Translations under genes and position numbers: made by a program | Assembly: GCA_005888955.1 (NCBI GenBank) | Contig: VBCS01000213.1 | Location: forward strand, 1-20,311 | Reading direction: 5' to 3' | DNA from: Betaproteobacteria bacterium | GTDB taxonomy: Bacteria > Pseudomonadota > Gammaproteobacteria > Burkholderiales > Casimicrobiaceae | DNA: 20,311 bases | Part shown: positions 13,636 through 20,311 of the stretch, piece by piece | Layout of the letters: the number at the start of each line of letters is the position of its first letter | Position numbering within the stretch: the stretch's first letter is position 1 | The notes under the pieces: model-generated | The model's database searches: none | Seen by the model: only the letters and a program-made list of their open reading frames with translations | What the model was told of the DNA's origin: nothing

Positions 13636-16437
13636 ATGGTTATCTCAAGTTCCCCGATTTCCTTCTTCGCGACCGGATTGCGGCCCGCGCATCTGGCGCT
13701 CGCGGCCGTCGCGGCCGCGACCTTCCTGGCGGGCTGCGCATCGGCGCCTCCAAGCGGTAATGGCGAGACGCCGGTAATCGCTGCCGCGGCAGCGGCGGCT
13801 GCAACGGCGGCGACGGACGCGAACGCCGCGACAAGTCCGGCAGTCGCCCCCGGTAGCGCCGCGCGTCCGCCCGCACCGGTGGTCGCCGCGGCTGCAGCCG
13901 CAGCCGCTGTCGCGGCGGCGCAGTCGGCCAAGCCTTTCGCCGATATCGTCAAGGACGCGCATGAGATGCCCGGGTTGTTCCGGGTCTGGCAGAAGGACGA
14001 CAAGGTCTGGCTGGAAATCGCGCCGAATCAGTTCGACACGCCATACTTCTTTTCGGTGAATCTTTCACGCGGTCTCGGGGAGAAATTCTTCTTCGGCGGA
14101 CTGATGGGCGAAAGCCATATCGTCTATTTCCACCGCCTCGGGACGACCCACGTACAGCTGCTCGCGCGCAACACGAGTTACTTCGCGCAGCCGAATACGC
14201 CGCAGGCACGCGCGGTCAGCGAAGCGTTTTCCGACAGCCTGCTCGCCGCGGCGCCGGTAGTAAGCCAGCCGCATCCGGAGCGCAAGTCGATCCTGATCGA
14301 GGCCAATATGCTGCTGTTCGCCGACATCCCCGGCGCCAACGGCGCGCTCGAGCGCGCCTTCCGGCAGGGATACTCGTTCGATCCGCGTAACTCTGGAATC
14401 GTGAAGACGCGCGCAACGCCGGAGCTCGTCGCGATCGAGGTCAACGCCCACTACGCGCTATCGCGTGTCGCCCAGCCTCCGGCCGTTCCCGGTCCGATGC
14501 CGCCCACGCCGCCGCCGGCCACCGTGCCCGACATCCGGAGCCTCTTCCTCGGCTTCTATTACAACTTCGCCCAGCTTCCCGACGAGCCGATGCGGCCGCG
14601 TATCGCCGACGACCGAATCGGCTACTTCATGAACAGCCGCTACGACTTCAGCAGCGACAGCAAGCTCACGCCGCGCGTGAACTATATTCATCGCTGGCGC
14701 TTGGAAAAGAAGGATCCGGCGGCGGAGATGTCCGAGCCGAAGCAGCCGATCGTGTACTGGCTCGACCGCAACATTCCCGAAAAGTATCGCCAGGCGGTCA
14801 TCGACGGCGTCCTGGAATGGAACAAGGCATTCGAGAAGATAGGCTTCAAGAATGCGATACAGGCCAAGGTCCAGCCCGACGACGCCGACTGGGACACGCT
14901 CGATGCGCGCCATGCCTCGATCCGCTGGATGACGACCGCGCGACCCTTGTTCGGCGGCATCGGTCCGAGCCAAGTCGACCCGCGCAGCGGCGAGATCCTC
15001 GATGCCGACATCGGCATCGACCCCGTACGCTTCCGCAATCGCCGCTTCCAGCGCGTCGAGCAGATTCCCGAGCCGAGCGCGATCCCGGGTTTTCTCGAGC
15101 ACCCCGACCGGATCTGCCAACTGCAGGACTATGCCGCTCAGGAGATGAACTTTGCGCTCGATCTCCTCGAGGCCCGCGGCGAAATCGATCCCGACGGCCC
15201 GGAAGCCGAGGCGTTCGTGCTCGCCGACGTCAAGGATGTCGTGATGCATGAAGTAGGCCACACGCTGGGGCTGCGGCACAACTTCCGCGCCTCGATGATC
15301 TATTCCCAGGCGCAGCTCAACGATGCGGAGTTCACTCGTGAGCACGGCATCGCAGGCTCCGTCATGGAATATAACGCGGTCAACATCGCGCTCACTGGCG
15401 AACGCCAGGGGTCCTACGGCATGAACACGCTCGGACCCTACGATTACTGGGCGGTCGAGTACGGCTACGCGGAGATCCCTCCGGCTGATGAGTCCGTCCG
15501 CCTGCAGCAGATCGCGGGGCGCAACGCCGAGCCGCAGCTCGCGTACGCGACCGACGAGGATTCGTCGTTCGCCATCGATCCGGAGGCGAACCAGGCCGAT
15601 CTTGGCAACGATCCGCTGGCCTTCGCGCGCCGGCGCCTTGTCCTGGCGCGCGAGCTGTGGGACCGCTGGCAGAGCCGGGATCTCAAGTCGGGCGAGAGCT
15701 ACTCCGTGCTCCGGCGCACGGTGACGCGAGGTCTGCTCGTCATCGGCCAGTCGTCGACGACGGTCGCCAAGTACATCGGTGGCGTCAGCACACTGCGCGA
15801 CCACGCGGGCAGCGCGCGCGCGCCGCTTACGCCGATCGCCGCCGCGAAGCAGCGCGAAGCACTGAAGATAATCGAAAGCGGCCTTTTCTCGGCAGACAGT
15901 TTCCGCTTCAAGCCCGAATTCATGCGGCGCATGCAAGTGGACTATCTCGATCGTAATGACATGTACGGCGTCGGATTGTCGACGCCGGGCGTGGACTATT
16001 CGCTCACCGGACAGGTGCTAACGATCCAACGCACCGTCCTCGACAACCTCATGAGCGAAGCCATCGCGCAGCGGATCCTCGACAGCGAGGTCAAGCTCGA
16101 CAATCCGAAGGCGGGCTTTCATCTGTCCGAGCTGTATGAATCGCTGCACCGCTCGATCTGGAGCGAGCTCAGGAGCGGCCAGGAGATATCGCCGCTGCGG
16201 CGAAACTTGCAACGCGAGCATCTCGCGCGCGTCGCAGGCGCGCTGATCCGGCCTTCGCTGTCGATGCCGCCGGACGCGAGAGCGCTGCTGCGTCAGGACG
16301 CACGGGCGCTGCGCGACGAGCTTCAGGCCGCTGCGACAAGGACCGGCTGGTCAAAGGAGACGAAAGCGCATATCGCCGAAGGATTGTCGACGCTCGACGA
16401 AGCGCTCAAAGCGACGTTACAGCGGCATGGAGTCTAG
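13636..16437 (+). CDS. Lipoprotein zinc-dependent metalloprotease (DUF5117/DUF5118 metzincin-like family)
   Basis: A 933-residue protein. A lipoprotein signal peptide ends in lipobox LAGC (Cys34), and a highly alanine-rich linker follows (about residues 47-97). The N-terminal region (FADIVKDAHEMPGLFRVWQKD, then VNLSRGLGEKFFFGG) fits the DUF5118/DUF5117 modules. The catalytic domain has the metzincin zinc site HEVGHTLGLRH (His538, Glu539, His542, His548) and a plausible Met-turn SVMEYN (Met577). By family the enzyme is a predicted zinc protease in the cell envelope; its substrate is unknown. AAAGG precedes ATG 13636. It is inserted between miaB and phoH, where most relatives have no gene. It ends 33 bases before phoH. 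A weak TATCAT box at 13603-13608 could be its own promoter. Confidence 0.85.
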   Translation: MVISSSPISFFATGLRPAHLALAAVAAATFLAGCASAPPSGNGETPVIAAAAAAAATAATDANAATSPAVAPGSAARPPAPVVAAAAAAAAVAAAQSAKPFADIVKDAHEMPGLFRVWQKDDKVWLEIAPNQFDTPYFFSVNLSRGLGEKFFFGGLMGESHIVYFHRLGTTHVQLLARNTSYFAQPNTPQARAVSEAFSDSLLAAAPVVSQPHPERKSILIEANMLLFADIPGANGALERAFRQGYSFDPRNSGIVKTRATPELVAIEVNAHYALSRVAQPPAVPGPMPPTPPPATVPDIRSLFLGFYYNFAQLPDEPMRPRIADDRIGYFMNSRYDFSSDSKLTPRVNYIHRWRLEKKDPAAEMSEPKQPIVYWLDRNIPEKYRQAVIDGVLEWNKAFEKIGFKNAIQAKVQPDDADWDTLDARHASIRWMTTARPLFGGIGPSQVDPRSGEILDADIGIDPVRFRNRRFQRVEQIPEPSAIPGFLEHPDRICQLQDYAAQEMNFALDLLEARGEIDPDGPEAEAFVLADVKDVVMHEVGHTLGLRHNFRASMIYSQAQLNDAEFTREHGIAGSVMEYNAVNIALTGERQGSYGMNTLGPYDYWAVEYGYAEIPPADESVRLQQIAGRNAEPQLAYATDEDSSFAIDPEANQADLGNDPLAFARRRLVLARELWDRWQSRDLKSGESYSVLRRTVTRGLLVIGQSSTTVAKYIGGVSTLRDHAGSARAPLTPIAAAKQREALKIIESGLFSADSFRFKPEFMRRMQVDYLDRNDMYGVGLSTPGVDYSLTGQVLTIQRTVLDNLMSEAIAQRILDSEVKLDNPKAGFHLSELYESLHRSIWSELRSGQEISPLRRNLQREHLARVAGALIRPSLSMPPDARALLRQDARALRDELQAAATRTGWSKETKAHIAEGLSTLDEALKATLQRHGV

Positions 16438-16470
16438 CCGCAGCTTGCGGCCATCGATGCCGCGACCTGC

Positions 16471-17481
16471 TTGAAGCCGCACAGCGCCGAGCTTACGCTC
16501 GCGCCGGTCGATAACCGAGCGCTGGCAAACCTTTGCGGGGCGCTCGACGCCAATCTGCGGCAGATCGAAGCAGCGCTGGACGTCGCCATCGCGCGCCGCG
16601 GAGCAACGTTCACGCTGCGCGGCGCTCGCGGCCCCGTCGAGCAGGCGGCTACCGCGCTCAATCGCTTCTACGCGCAGGCGCAGGAGCCGTTGACCATCGA
16701 CGACGTCCAGCTCGGCTTGATCGAGTTGCGCGGGGAGAGGCCGGAACCCGCGGCGCCGGCCGAGGTCGCCGAACGCGAGGGACCGGTATTGCGCACGCGC
16801 CGCGCCGACTTGCACGGGCGAACGCCGAACCAGATCGCGTATCTGCAGCACATCCAGGACCACGACATCACTTTCGGCATCGGACCGGCCGGCACCGGCA
16901 AGACGTATCTCGCCGTTGCCTGCGCCGTCGACGCACTGGAACGCGACATCGTCAAGCGCCTGGTGCTGGTGCGCCCCGCCGTCGAGGCCGGCGAGCGGCT
17001 CGGTTTTTTGCCCGGCGATTTCGCACAGAAGGTCGACCCCTATCTGCGTCCGCTCTACGACGCGCTGTACGATTTGATGGGCTTCGACAAGACCGCGAAG
17101 CTTTTCGAGCGCAATACCATCGAGATCGCGCCGCTCGCCTACATGCGCGGCCGGACGCTCAATCACTCGTTCATCATTCTCGACGAAGCACAGAACACGA
17201 CGCCCGAGCAGATGAAGATGTTCCTGACCCGCATCGGCTTTGGCACCAAGGCGGTTATCACCGGCGACGTCACCCAGATCGACCTTGCGCGCGGTCAGAA
17301 AAGCGGGTTGATCGAGGCTCGCCGCGTCCTCGCCGACGTGCGCGGGCTTGCGTTCACCGATTTCACCAGCGCCGACGTCGTACGCCACCCCCTGGTGCAG
17401 AAGATCATCAGCGCCTACGAAAAGCACACCCAGAGCGAGCGCATCGACGCTCCGGCCGTCGACCGGCGCCGCGTGCGCTAG
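16471..17481 (+). CDS. phoH: PhoH-like ATPase (YbeZ)
   Basis: A 336-residue P-loop ATPase with Walker A GPAGTGKT (138-145), Walker B FIILDEAQN (Asp238, Glu239) and the family's NQIAYLQHIQDHDITFGIGPAG lead-in. An N-terminal KH-like region (about residues 5-60, ELTLAPVDNRALANLCG) matches YbeZ. It works with YbeY in RNA maturation and heat survival. The only usable start is TTG 16471: the frame is open back to the protease TAG (16435-16437) with no ATG or GTG, and homology begins right after this TTG. No clear ribosome-binding site precedes it. A small hairpin (GCCGCA/TGCGGC, 16437-16451) lies in the 33-base gap. The gene next downstream begins nine bases after the stop. Confidence 0.92.
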   Translation: MKPHSAELTLAPVDNRALANLCGALDANLRQIEAALDVAIARRGATFTLRGARGPVEQAATALNRFYAQAQEPLTIDDVQLGLIELRGERPEPAAPAEVAEREGPVLRTRRADLHGRTPNQIAYLQHIQDHDITFGIGPAGTGKTYLAVACAVDALERDIVKRLVLVRPAVEAGERLGFLPGDFAQKVDPYLRPLYDALYDLMGFDKTAKLFERNTIEIAPLAYMRGRTLNHSFIILDEAQNTTPEQMKMFLTRIGFGTKAVITGDVTQIDLARGQKSGLIEARRVLADVRGLAFTDFTSADVVRHPLVQKIISAYEKHTQSERIDAPAVDRRRVR

Positions 17482-17490
17482 GCAAGCCTG

Positions 17491-18600
17491 ATGCCGCTTT
17501 CCCCGCGCGAGCTGGAGGCGCTGCGTCACCGCTGCACGCTGCACGTATCCGGCCACGCACCGGAGATCCCGGGCGCGGAGCTCGCTCGCATAGCCGAGTG
17601 GTGCCGCACGCACGGCTGGCATGCCGACCGTTACGGCGACGGCGAGCTCATCGAGTCGTTCGAGGCGAAGATCGCTGCGCTCCTTGGCAAGCCTGCGGCG
17701 GCATTCATGGTGAGCGGCACGATGGCGCAGTTGATCGCGCTGCGCATGTGGTGCGAGCGCGCCGGTCATTTCTGCGTCGCGATGCACCCGACGGCGCATC
17801 TCGAGCTCCATGAGGAGCGTGCCTATGCCCGGTTGCACCGCCTGGACTCGATACTGCTGGGCCCGCGTGACCGGCCGACGCTGGCGCGGGATCTGGCGGC
17901 TTGCCATGAGCGGCCCGCGGCCCTGTTGATCGAGCTGCCAGCCCGCGAGATCGGCGGCCGTCTCCCGGAGTGGGACGAGCTCGAGGCGCTGGCAGCGCTT
18001 GCGCGCGAGCGCGGCGTGAAGCTGCACTTGGACGGCGCCCGGCTCTGGGAAGCGCACGCGTTCTATGCGCCGCAGACGCTCGCCGACATCTGCGCACTTT
18101 TCGATTCGGTCTACGTATCCTTCTACAAGGGGATCGGCGCGCTGGCTGGAGCAATGCTGCTCGGCCCCCAGGATTTCATTGCCGAGTCACGCATCTGGCG
18201 GCGCCGCCAAGGCGGTACCTTGGTCCAGCTGCACCCTTTTGTCGCATCGGCCGCCATGCGTATCGACGCGCAGCTCGCCAAGATGCCGGCGTACCGCGCA
18301 CGGGGGCTTGCACTCGGGCAAGCGCTGGCGGCGATCGAAGGCCTGGTCATCGACCCGCAACCGCCGCAGGTGAATCTTTTCCACCTCCACTTGCCAGCGC
18401 GGGCGACAGCGGTGGCGGAGGCGCGCGATCGGCTTGCCGCCCTGGAAGGAGTGTGGCTTGCGCAGCGCATCGCTGAAGCGCAGATTCCCGGTTGGTCGAC
18501 CATCGAGCTCTACGTCGGCGATAACCTGCTTGCCCTCGATGACGCGACGGTCGTGCCACTCTATGCGAGACTCCTTGCGCAGGCGCGGGCGGCGGCATGA
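17491..18600 (+). CDS. PLP-dependent threonine aldolase / beta-eliminating lyase-like protein
   Basis: A 369-residue fold-type I PLP enzyme. Conserved features are WHADRYGDGELIESFEAKIA, the PLP-ring glycine/serine region FMVSGTMAQ, the aspartate that pairs with the PLP nitrogen in LHLDGARLWEA (Asp181), and the Schiff-base lysine in YVSFYKGIGALAG (Lys213). These place it near low-specificity threonine aldolases, which cleave threonine to glycine and acetaldehyde. The usual N-terminal SDTVT start is missing, so it belongs to a divergent subgroup and the substrate is uncertain. It lies nine bases after phoH and its final codons overlap an out-of-frame ATG (ATGA, 18597-18600). It sits between phoH and ybeY, which are normally adjacent. 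Confidence 0.82.
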   Translation: MPLSPRELEALRHRCTLHVSGHAPEIPGAELARIAEWCRTHGWHADRYGDGELIESFEAKIAALLGKPAAAFMVSGTMAQLIALRMWCERAGHFCVAMHPTAHLELHEERAYARLHRLDSILLGPRDRPTLARDLAACHERPAALLIELPAREIGGRLPEWDELEALAALARERGVKLHLDGARLWEAHAFYAPQTLADICALFDSVYVSFYKGIGALAGAMLLGPQDFIAESRIWRRRQGGTLVQLHPFVASAAMRIDAQLAKMPAYRARGLALGQALAAIEGLVIDPQPPQVNLFHLHLPARATAVAEARDRLAALEGVWLAQRIAEAQIPGWSTIELYVGDNLLALDDATVVPLYARLLAQARAAA

Positions 18601-18642
18601 TCTCGCAGCGAGCGAAAATGTCCGGTCGCGGACGCGGCGAAC

Positions 18643-19020
18643 GTGAGGGTCGTGCTTCGGTTCGTCGAGGAAGCAGAAAGCCGCGCGCTCAATCGTCGGC
18701 ATCGCCGCAAGGACCATCCCACCAACGTGCTGTCGTTCGTGTACGATGATGAACATAGCGCGCGTGGCGGTGATATCGTGCTCTGCGCCTCGGTGTTGAG
18801 ACGCGAGGCCGTGCAGCAGGGCAAACCGCTCGCCGCGCATTGCGCGCACCTTGTCGTCCACGGCATGCTGCACCTGCAAGGCTACAGTCACGAAAAGGCC
18901 GCCGAGGCGGCGAGGATGGAAGCGCAGGAGATTGCTATCCTCGCGGGACTGGGCTTCGGCAACCCCTACGCGGCGCTTCCTGCCCCGGCGGCGAACCCGC
19001 CCCGGCGCGCCCGCCGATGA
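18643..19020 (+). CDS. ybeY: Endoribonuclease YbeY, lacking its N-terminal region
   Basis: A 125-residue YbeY with the metal-binding HGMLHLQGYSHE (three histidines), PTNVLSFVYDD, GDIVLCASVLRREA and the C-terminal GFGNPY. YbeY matures the 3' end of 16S rRNA and takes part in ribosome quality control. The family is normally about 150 residues; here homology begins at the strand VRVVLRFVEEAESRALN, which corresponds to about residue 39 in E. coli. The frame is open back to the aldolase TGA (18598-18600), yet only GTG 18643 can start it, and the 14 codons between look unrelated to the usual N-terminus. About 38 residues are therefore missing. Catalytic residues are present. The stop overlaps the corC start (ATGA). 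Confidence 0.8.
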   Translation: MRVVLRFVEEAESRALNRRHRRKDHPTNVLSFVYDDEHSARGGDIVLCASVLRREAVQQGKPLAAHCAHLVVHGMLHLQGYSHEKAAEAARMEAQEIAILAGLGFGNPYAALPAPAANPPRRARR

Positions 19021-19892
19021 GCGAACACGCTAACGACAAGGAACATCAGCGCCCGACGCTGCTCGAGCGGCTCTCTGCGTTCCTGATCCGCGAGCCGGAG
19101 GACCGCGAGGAGTTGCTCACGCTGCTGCACGGCGCGTTCGAGCGCAAACTGCTCGACGCGGATGCTCTGTCGATCATCGAAGGCGCGCTGCAGGTCTCCG
19201 AGATGACCGTGCGCGACATCATGATCCCGCGCTCCCAGATGGACGTCGTGTCGATCGACGATGAGCCCGAGCAGTTCATTCCCTTCGTCATGGAGACGCG
19301 CCACTCGCGCTTTCCGGTCGTCGGCGAGAACAAGGACGACGTCGTCGGCATTCTGCTCGCCAAGGAATTGCTCAACTACTACGCCAACCCCGAGTCGTTC
19401 AATCTGCGCGATACGCTGCGTCCCGCTGTCTTCGTGCCGGAGTCCAAGCGGCTCAACGTGCTGCTGCGCGACTTCCGCGCCAATCGCAACCACATCGCCA
19501 TCGTCGTCGACGAGTATGGCGGCGTTTCGGGCCTAGTAACCATCGAGGACGTGCTGGAACAGATCGTCGGCGATATCGAGGACGAATACGACTTCGACGA
19601 GGCCGAGGACAACATCATTCCCGAGGCGGGCGCGCGCTATCGGGTCAAAGCGCAGACCGAAATCGCCGCTTTCAACGAAGCGCTGGGCGCGCAGTTCAGC
19701 GACGAGGAATTTCATACCATCGGCGGCCTGGTGCTGCAGGCGTTCGGCCGCCTGCCCAAACGCGGCGAGGCGACGACGATAGGCAATTTCCGCTTCAAGG
19801 TCGTGCGCGCCGACAGCCGTCGGATCTATACGCTGCAAGTCGAACGGCTGGCGCCGGAACCCGACGAAGATTCGCCCGCGGGCGCGCCTTAG
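19017..19892 (+). CDS. corC: CorC/HlyC-family CBS-domain protein
   Basis: A 291-residue cytoplasmic protein of the family's usual length. It has two CBS domains (about residues 63-125, starting MTVRDIMIPRSQMDVV, and about 135-190, with NHIAIVVDEYGGVSGLVTIEDVLEQIVGDIEDEYD) and a C-terminal transporter-associated CorC/HlyC domain (GARYRVKAQTEIAAFNEALG, TIGGLVLQAFGRLPKRGE). Family members are linked to magnesium and cobalt efflux or to envelope integrity; the mechanism is unsettled. ATG 19017 overlaps the ybeY stop by four bases, so the two are translationally coupled. lnt follows 18 bases after the stop. Confidence 0.93.
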   Translation: MSEHANDKEHQRPTLLERLSAFLIREPEDREELLTLLHGAFERKLLDADALSIIEGALQVSEMTVRDIMIPRSQMDVVSIDDEPEQFIPFVMETRHSRFPVVGENKDDVVGILLAKELLNYYANPESFNLRDTLRPAVFVPESKRLNVLLRDFRANRNHIAIVVDEYGGVSGLVTIEDVLEQIVGDIEDEYDFDEAEDNIIPEAGARYRVKAQTEIAAFNEALGAQFSDEEFHTIGGLVLQAFGRLPKRGEATTIGNFRFKVVRADSRRIYTLQVERLAPEPDEDSPAGAP

Positions 19893-19910
19893 CCTGCGAG
19901 AGCCTCTGCG

Positions 19911-20311
19911 ATGGTGAGGCTCACGGTACCCGCGATCACACCGATCGTTGTGTCACTCGTGCTCGGCGCGGCGACAGTCTTCGGGTTCGCGCCTTTCGGC
20001 TTTTCCGCCCTTCCCGTTCTGACGCTCTCCGGCCTGTTCGCACTGTGGCGGCGAGCCGCGTCGCCTCGCGCCGCCGCGTGGCTGGGGTTTGCGTTCGGGC
20101 TCGGGTTGTTCGGCACCGGCGTGTCCTGGCTCTACATCGCCCTGGCCATGTTCGGCGGAATGGCCGGCCTGCTTGCCGCTCTGGCGACCGCGCTTTTCTG
20201 CGCTTACCTCGCGCTTTTTCCCGCCTTCGCGGGCTGGGCGACGGCGCGTCTCGCCGGCATTGATGCGCCTGAGCGCCTCGCCGCGACCGTGGCGCTTTGG
20301 ACTCTGACGGA
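19911..20311 (+). CDS. lnt: Apolipoprotein N-acyltransferase Lnt, N-terminal part (3' end outside window)
   Basis: The frame is open from ATG 19911 to the window edge, giving 133 residues. It encodes several membrane helices with the family signatures FGFAPFGFSALPVLTLSGLFALW and GLFGTGVSWLY. These match the N-terminal membrane region of Lnt, which transfers the third acyl chain to lipoproteins in the inner membrane. The catalytic nitrilase-like domain (Glu-Lys-Cys) would lie beyond the window and cannot be checked. It lies 18 bases after corC, the usual neighbour. Its product would mature lipoproteins such as the protease encoded upstream. Confidence 0.92.
   Translation, partial: MVRLTVPAITPIVVSLVLGAATVFGFAPFGFSALPVLTLSGLFALWRRAASPRAAAWLGFAFGLGLFGTGVSWLYIALAMFGGMAGLLAALATALFCAYLALFPAFAGWATARLAGIDAPERLAATVALWTLT

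Noticed and set aside
13774..13926. Repetitive GCG/GCC-rich stretch as a tandem repeat
   Set aside because: It encodes the alanine-rich linker of the lipoprotein protease; the nucleotide units are irregular with no fixed period.
14458..15936. 492-codon minus-strand open frame opposite the zinc protease
   Set aside because: It is the antisense shadow of a gene with a clear catalytic motif; no homology was seen.
16417..18057. 546-codon minus-strand open frame spanning phoH and part of the aldolase-like gene
   Set aside because: It crosses two real genes and has typical shadow composition.
1..20311. CRISPR array, tRNA or rRNA genes, prophage or transposase genes
   Set aside because: I saw no direct-repeat/spacer pattern, no cloverleaf or rRNA-like segment, and no mobile-element proteins on either strand.

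Overview
The window is about 20.3 kb of GC-rich, densely packed DNA from a proteobacterium, most likely a betaproteobacterium. The support is gene order: a ZapB-like gene, zapA and 6S RNA in a row; the miaB, phoH, ybeY, corC, lnt housekeeping cluster; and a TonB-dependent cobalamin uptake locus under a cobalamin riboswitch. No phage, transposase, CRISPR array, tRNA or rRNA is visible.

Layout. 1-2478 (+): the end of a formyl-CoA:oxalate CoA-transferase gene and a fused ADP-forming acyl-CoA synthetase, probably part of an oxalate/CoA-thioester operon. 2491-5066: a divergent pair, a PIG3-type quinone oxidoreductase (-) and a malonyl-CoA synthetase (matB-like, +). They share a short promoter region centred on the palindrome TACAATTGTA. 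5065-5207: an inverted repeat and a pair of dispersed REP-like palindromes. 5218-7161 (-): an EVE-domain protein, 6S RNA with an intrinsic terminator, zapA, a ZapB-like coiled-coil gene with a near-consensus promoter, and greB.

7321-12142 is a vitamin B12 uptake locus. A permease gene (btuC-like) and its ATPase (btuD-like) run rightward. The binding protein (btuF-like) and outer-membrane receptor (btuB) run leftward, and the receptor leader carries a cobalamin riboswitch with an RBS-sequestering hairpin. The permease gene is broken: it changes frame near 7655 and lacks about 20 residues between two membrane segments.

12226-20311 (+) is the miaB, phoH, ybeY, corC, lnt cluster, which links tRNA modification, RNA maturation and lipoprotein acylation. 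It carries two extra genes: a large lipoprotein metzincin-type zinc protease between miaB and phoH, and a PLP-dependent threonine-aldolase-like enzyme between phoH and ybeY. The ybeY gene has lost roughly its first 38 codons exactly at the junction with the aldolase-like gene. lnt is cut off by the window edge.

Most genes are ordinary and well conserved. The features most worth a second look are the two damaged genes (btuC, ybeY), the architecture of the btuB riboswitch leader, the terminator that abuts the EVE start codon, the probably leaderless ZapB-like transcript, and the two genes inserted into a normally conserved operon. I did not find convincing evidence for a wholly new system.
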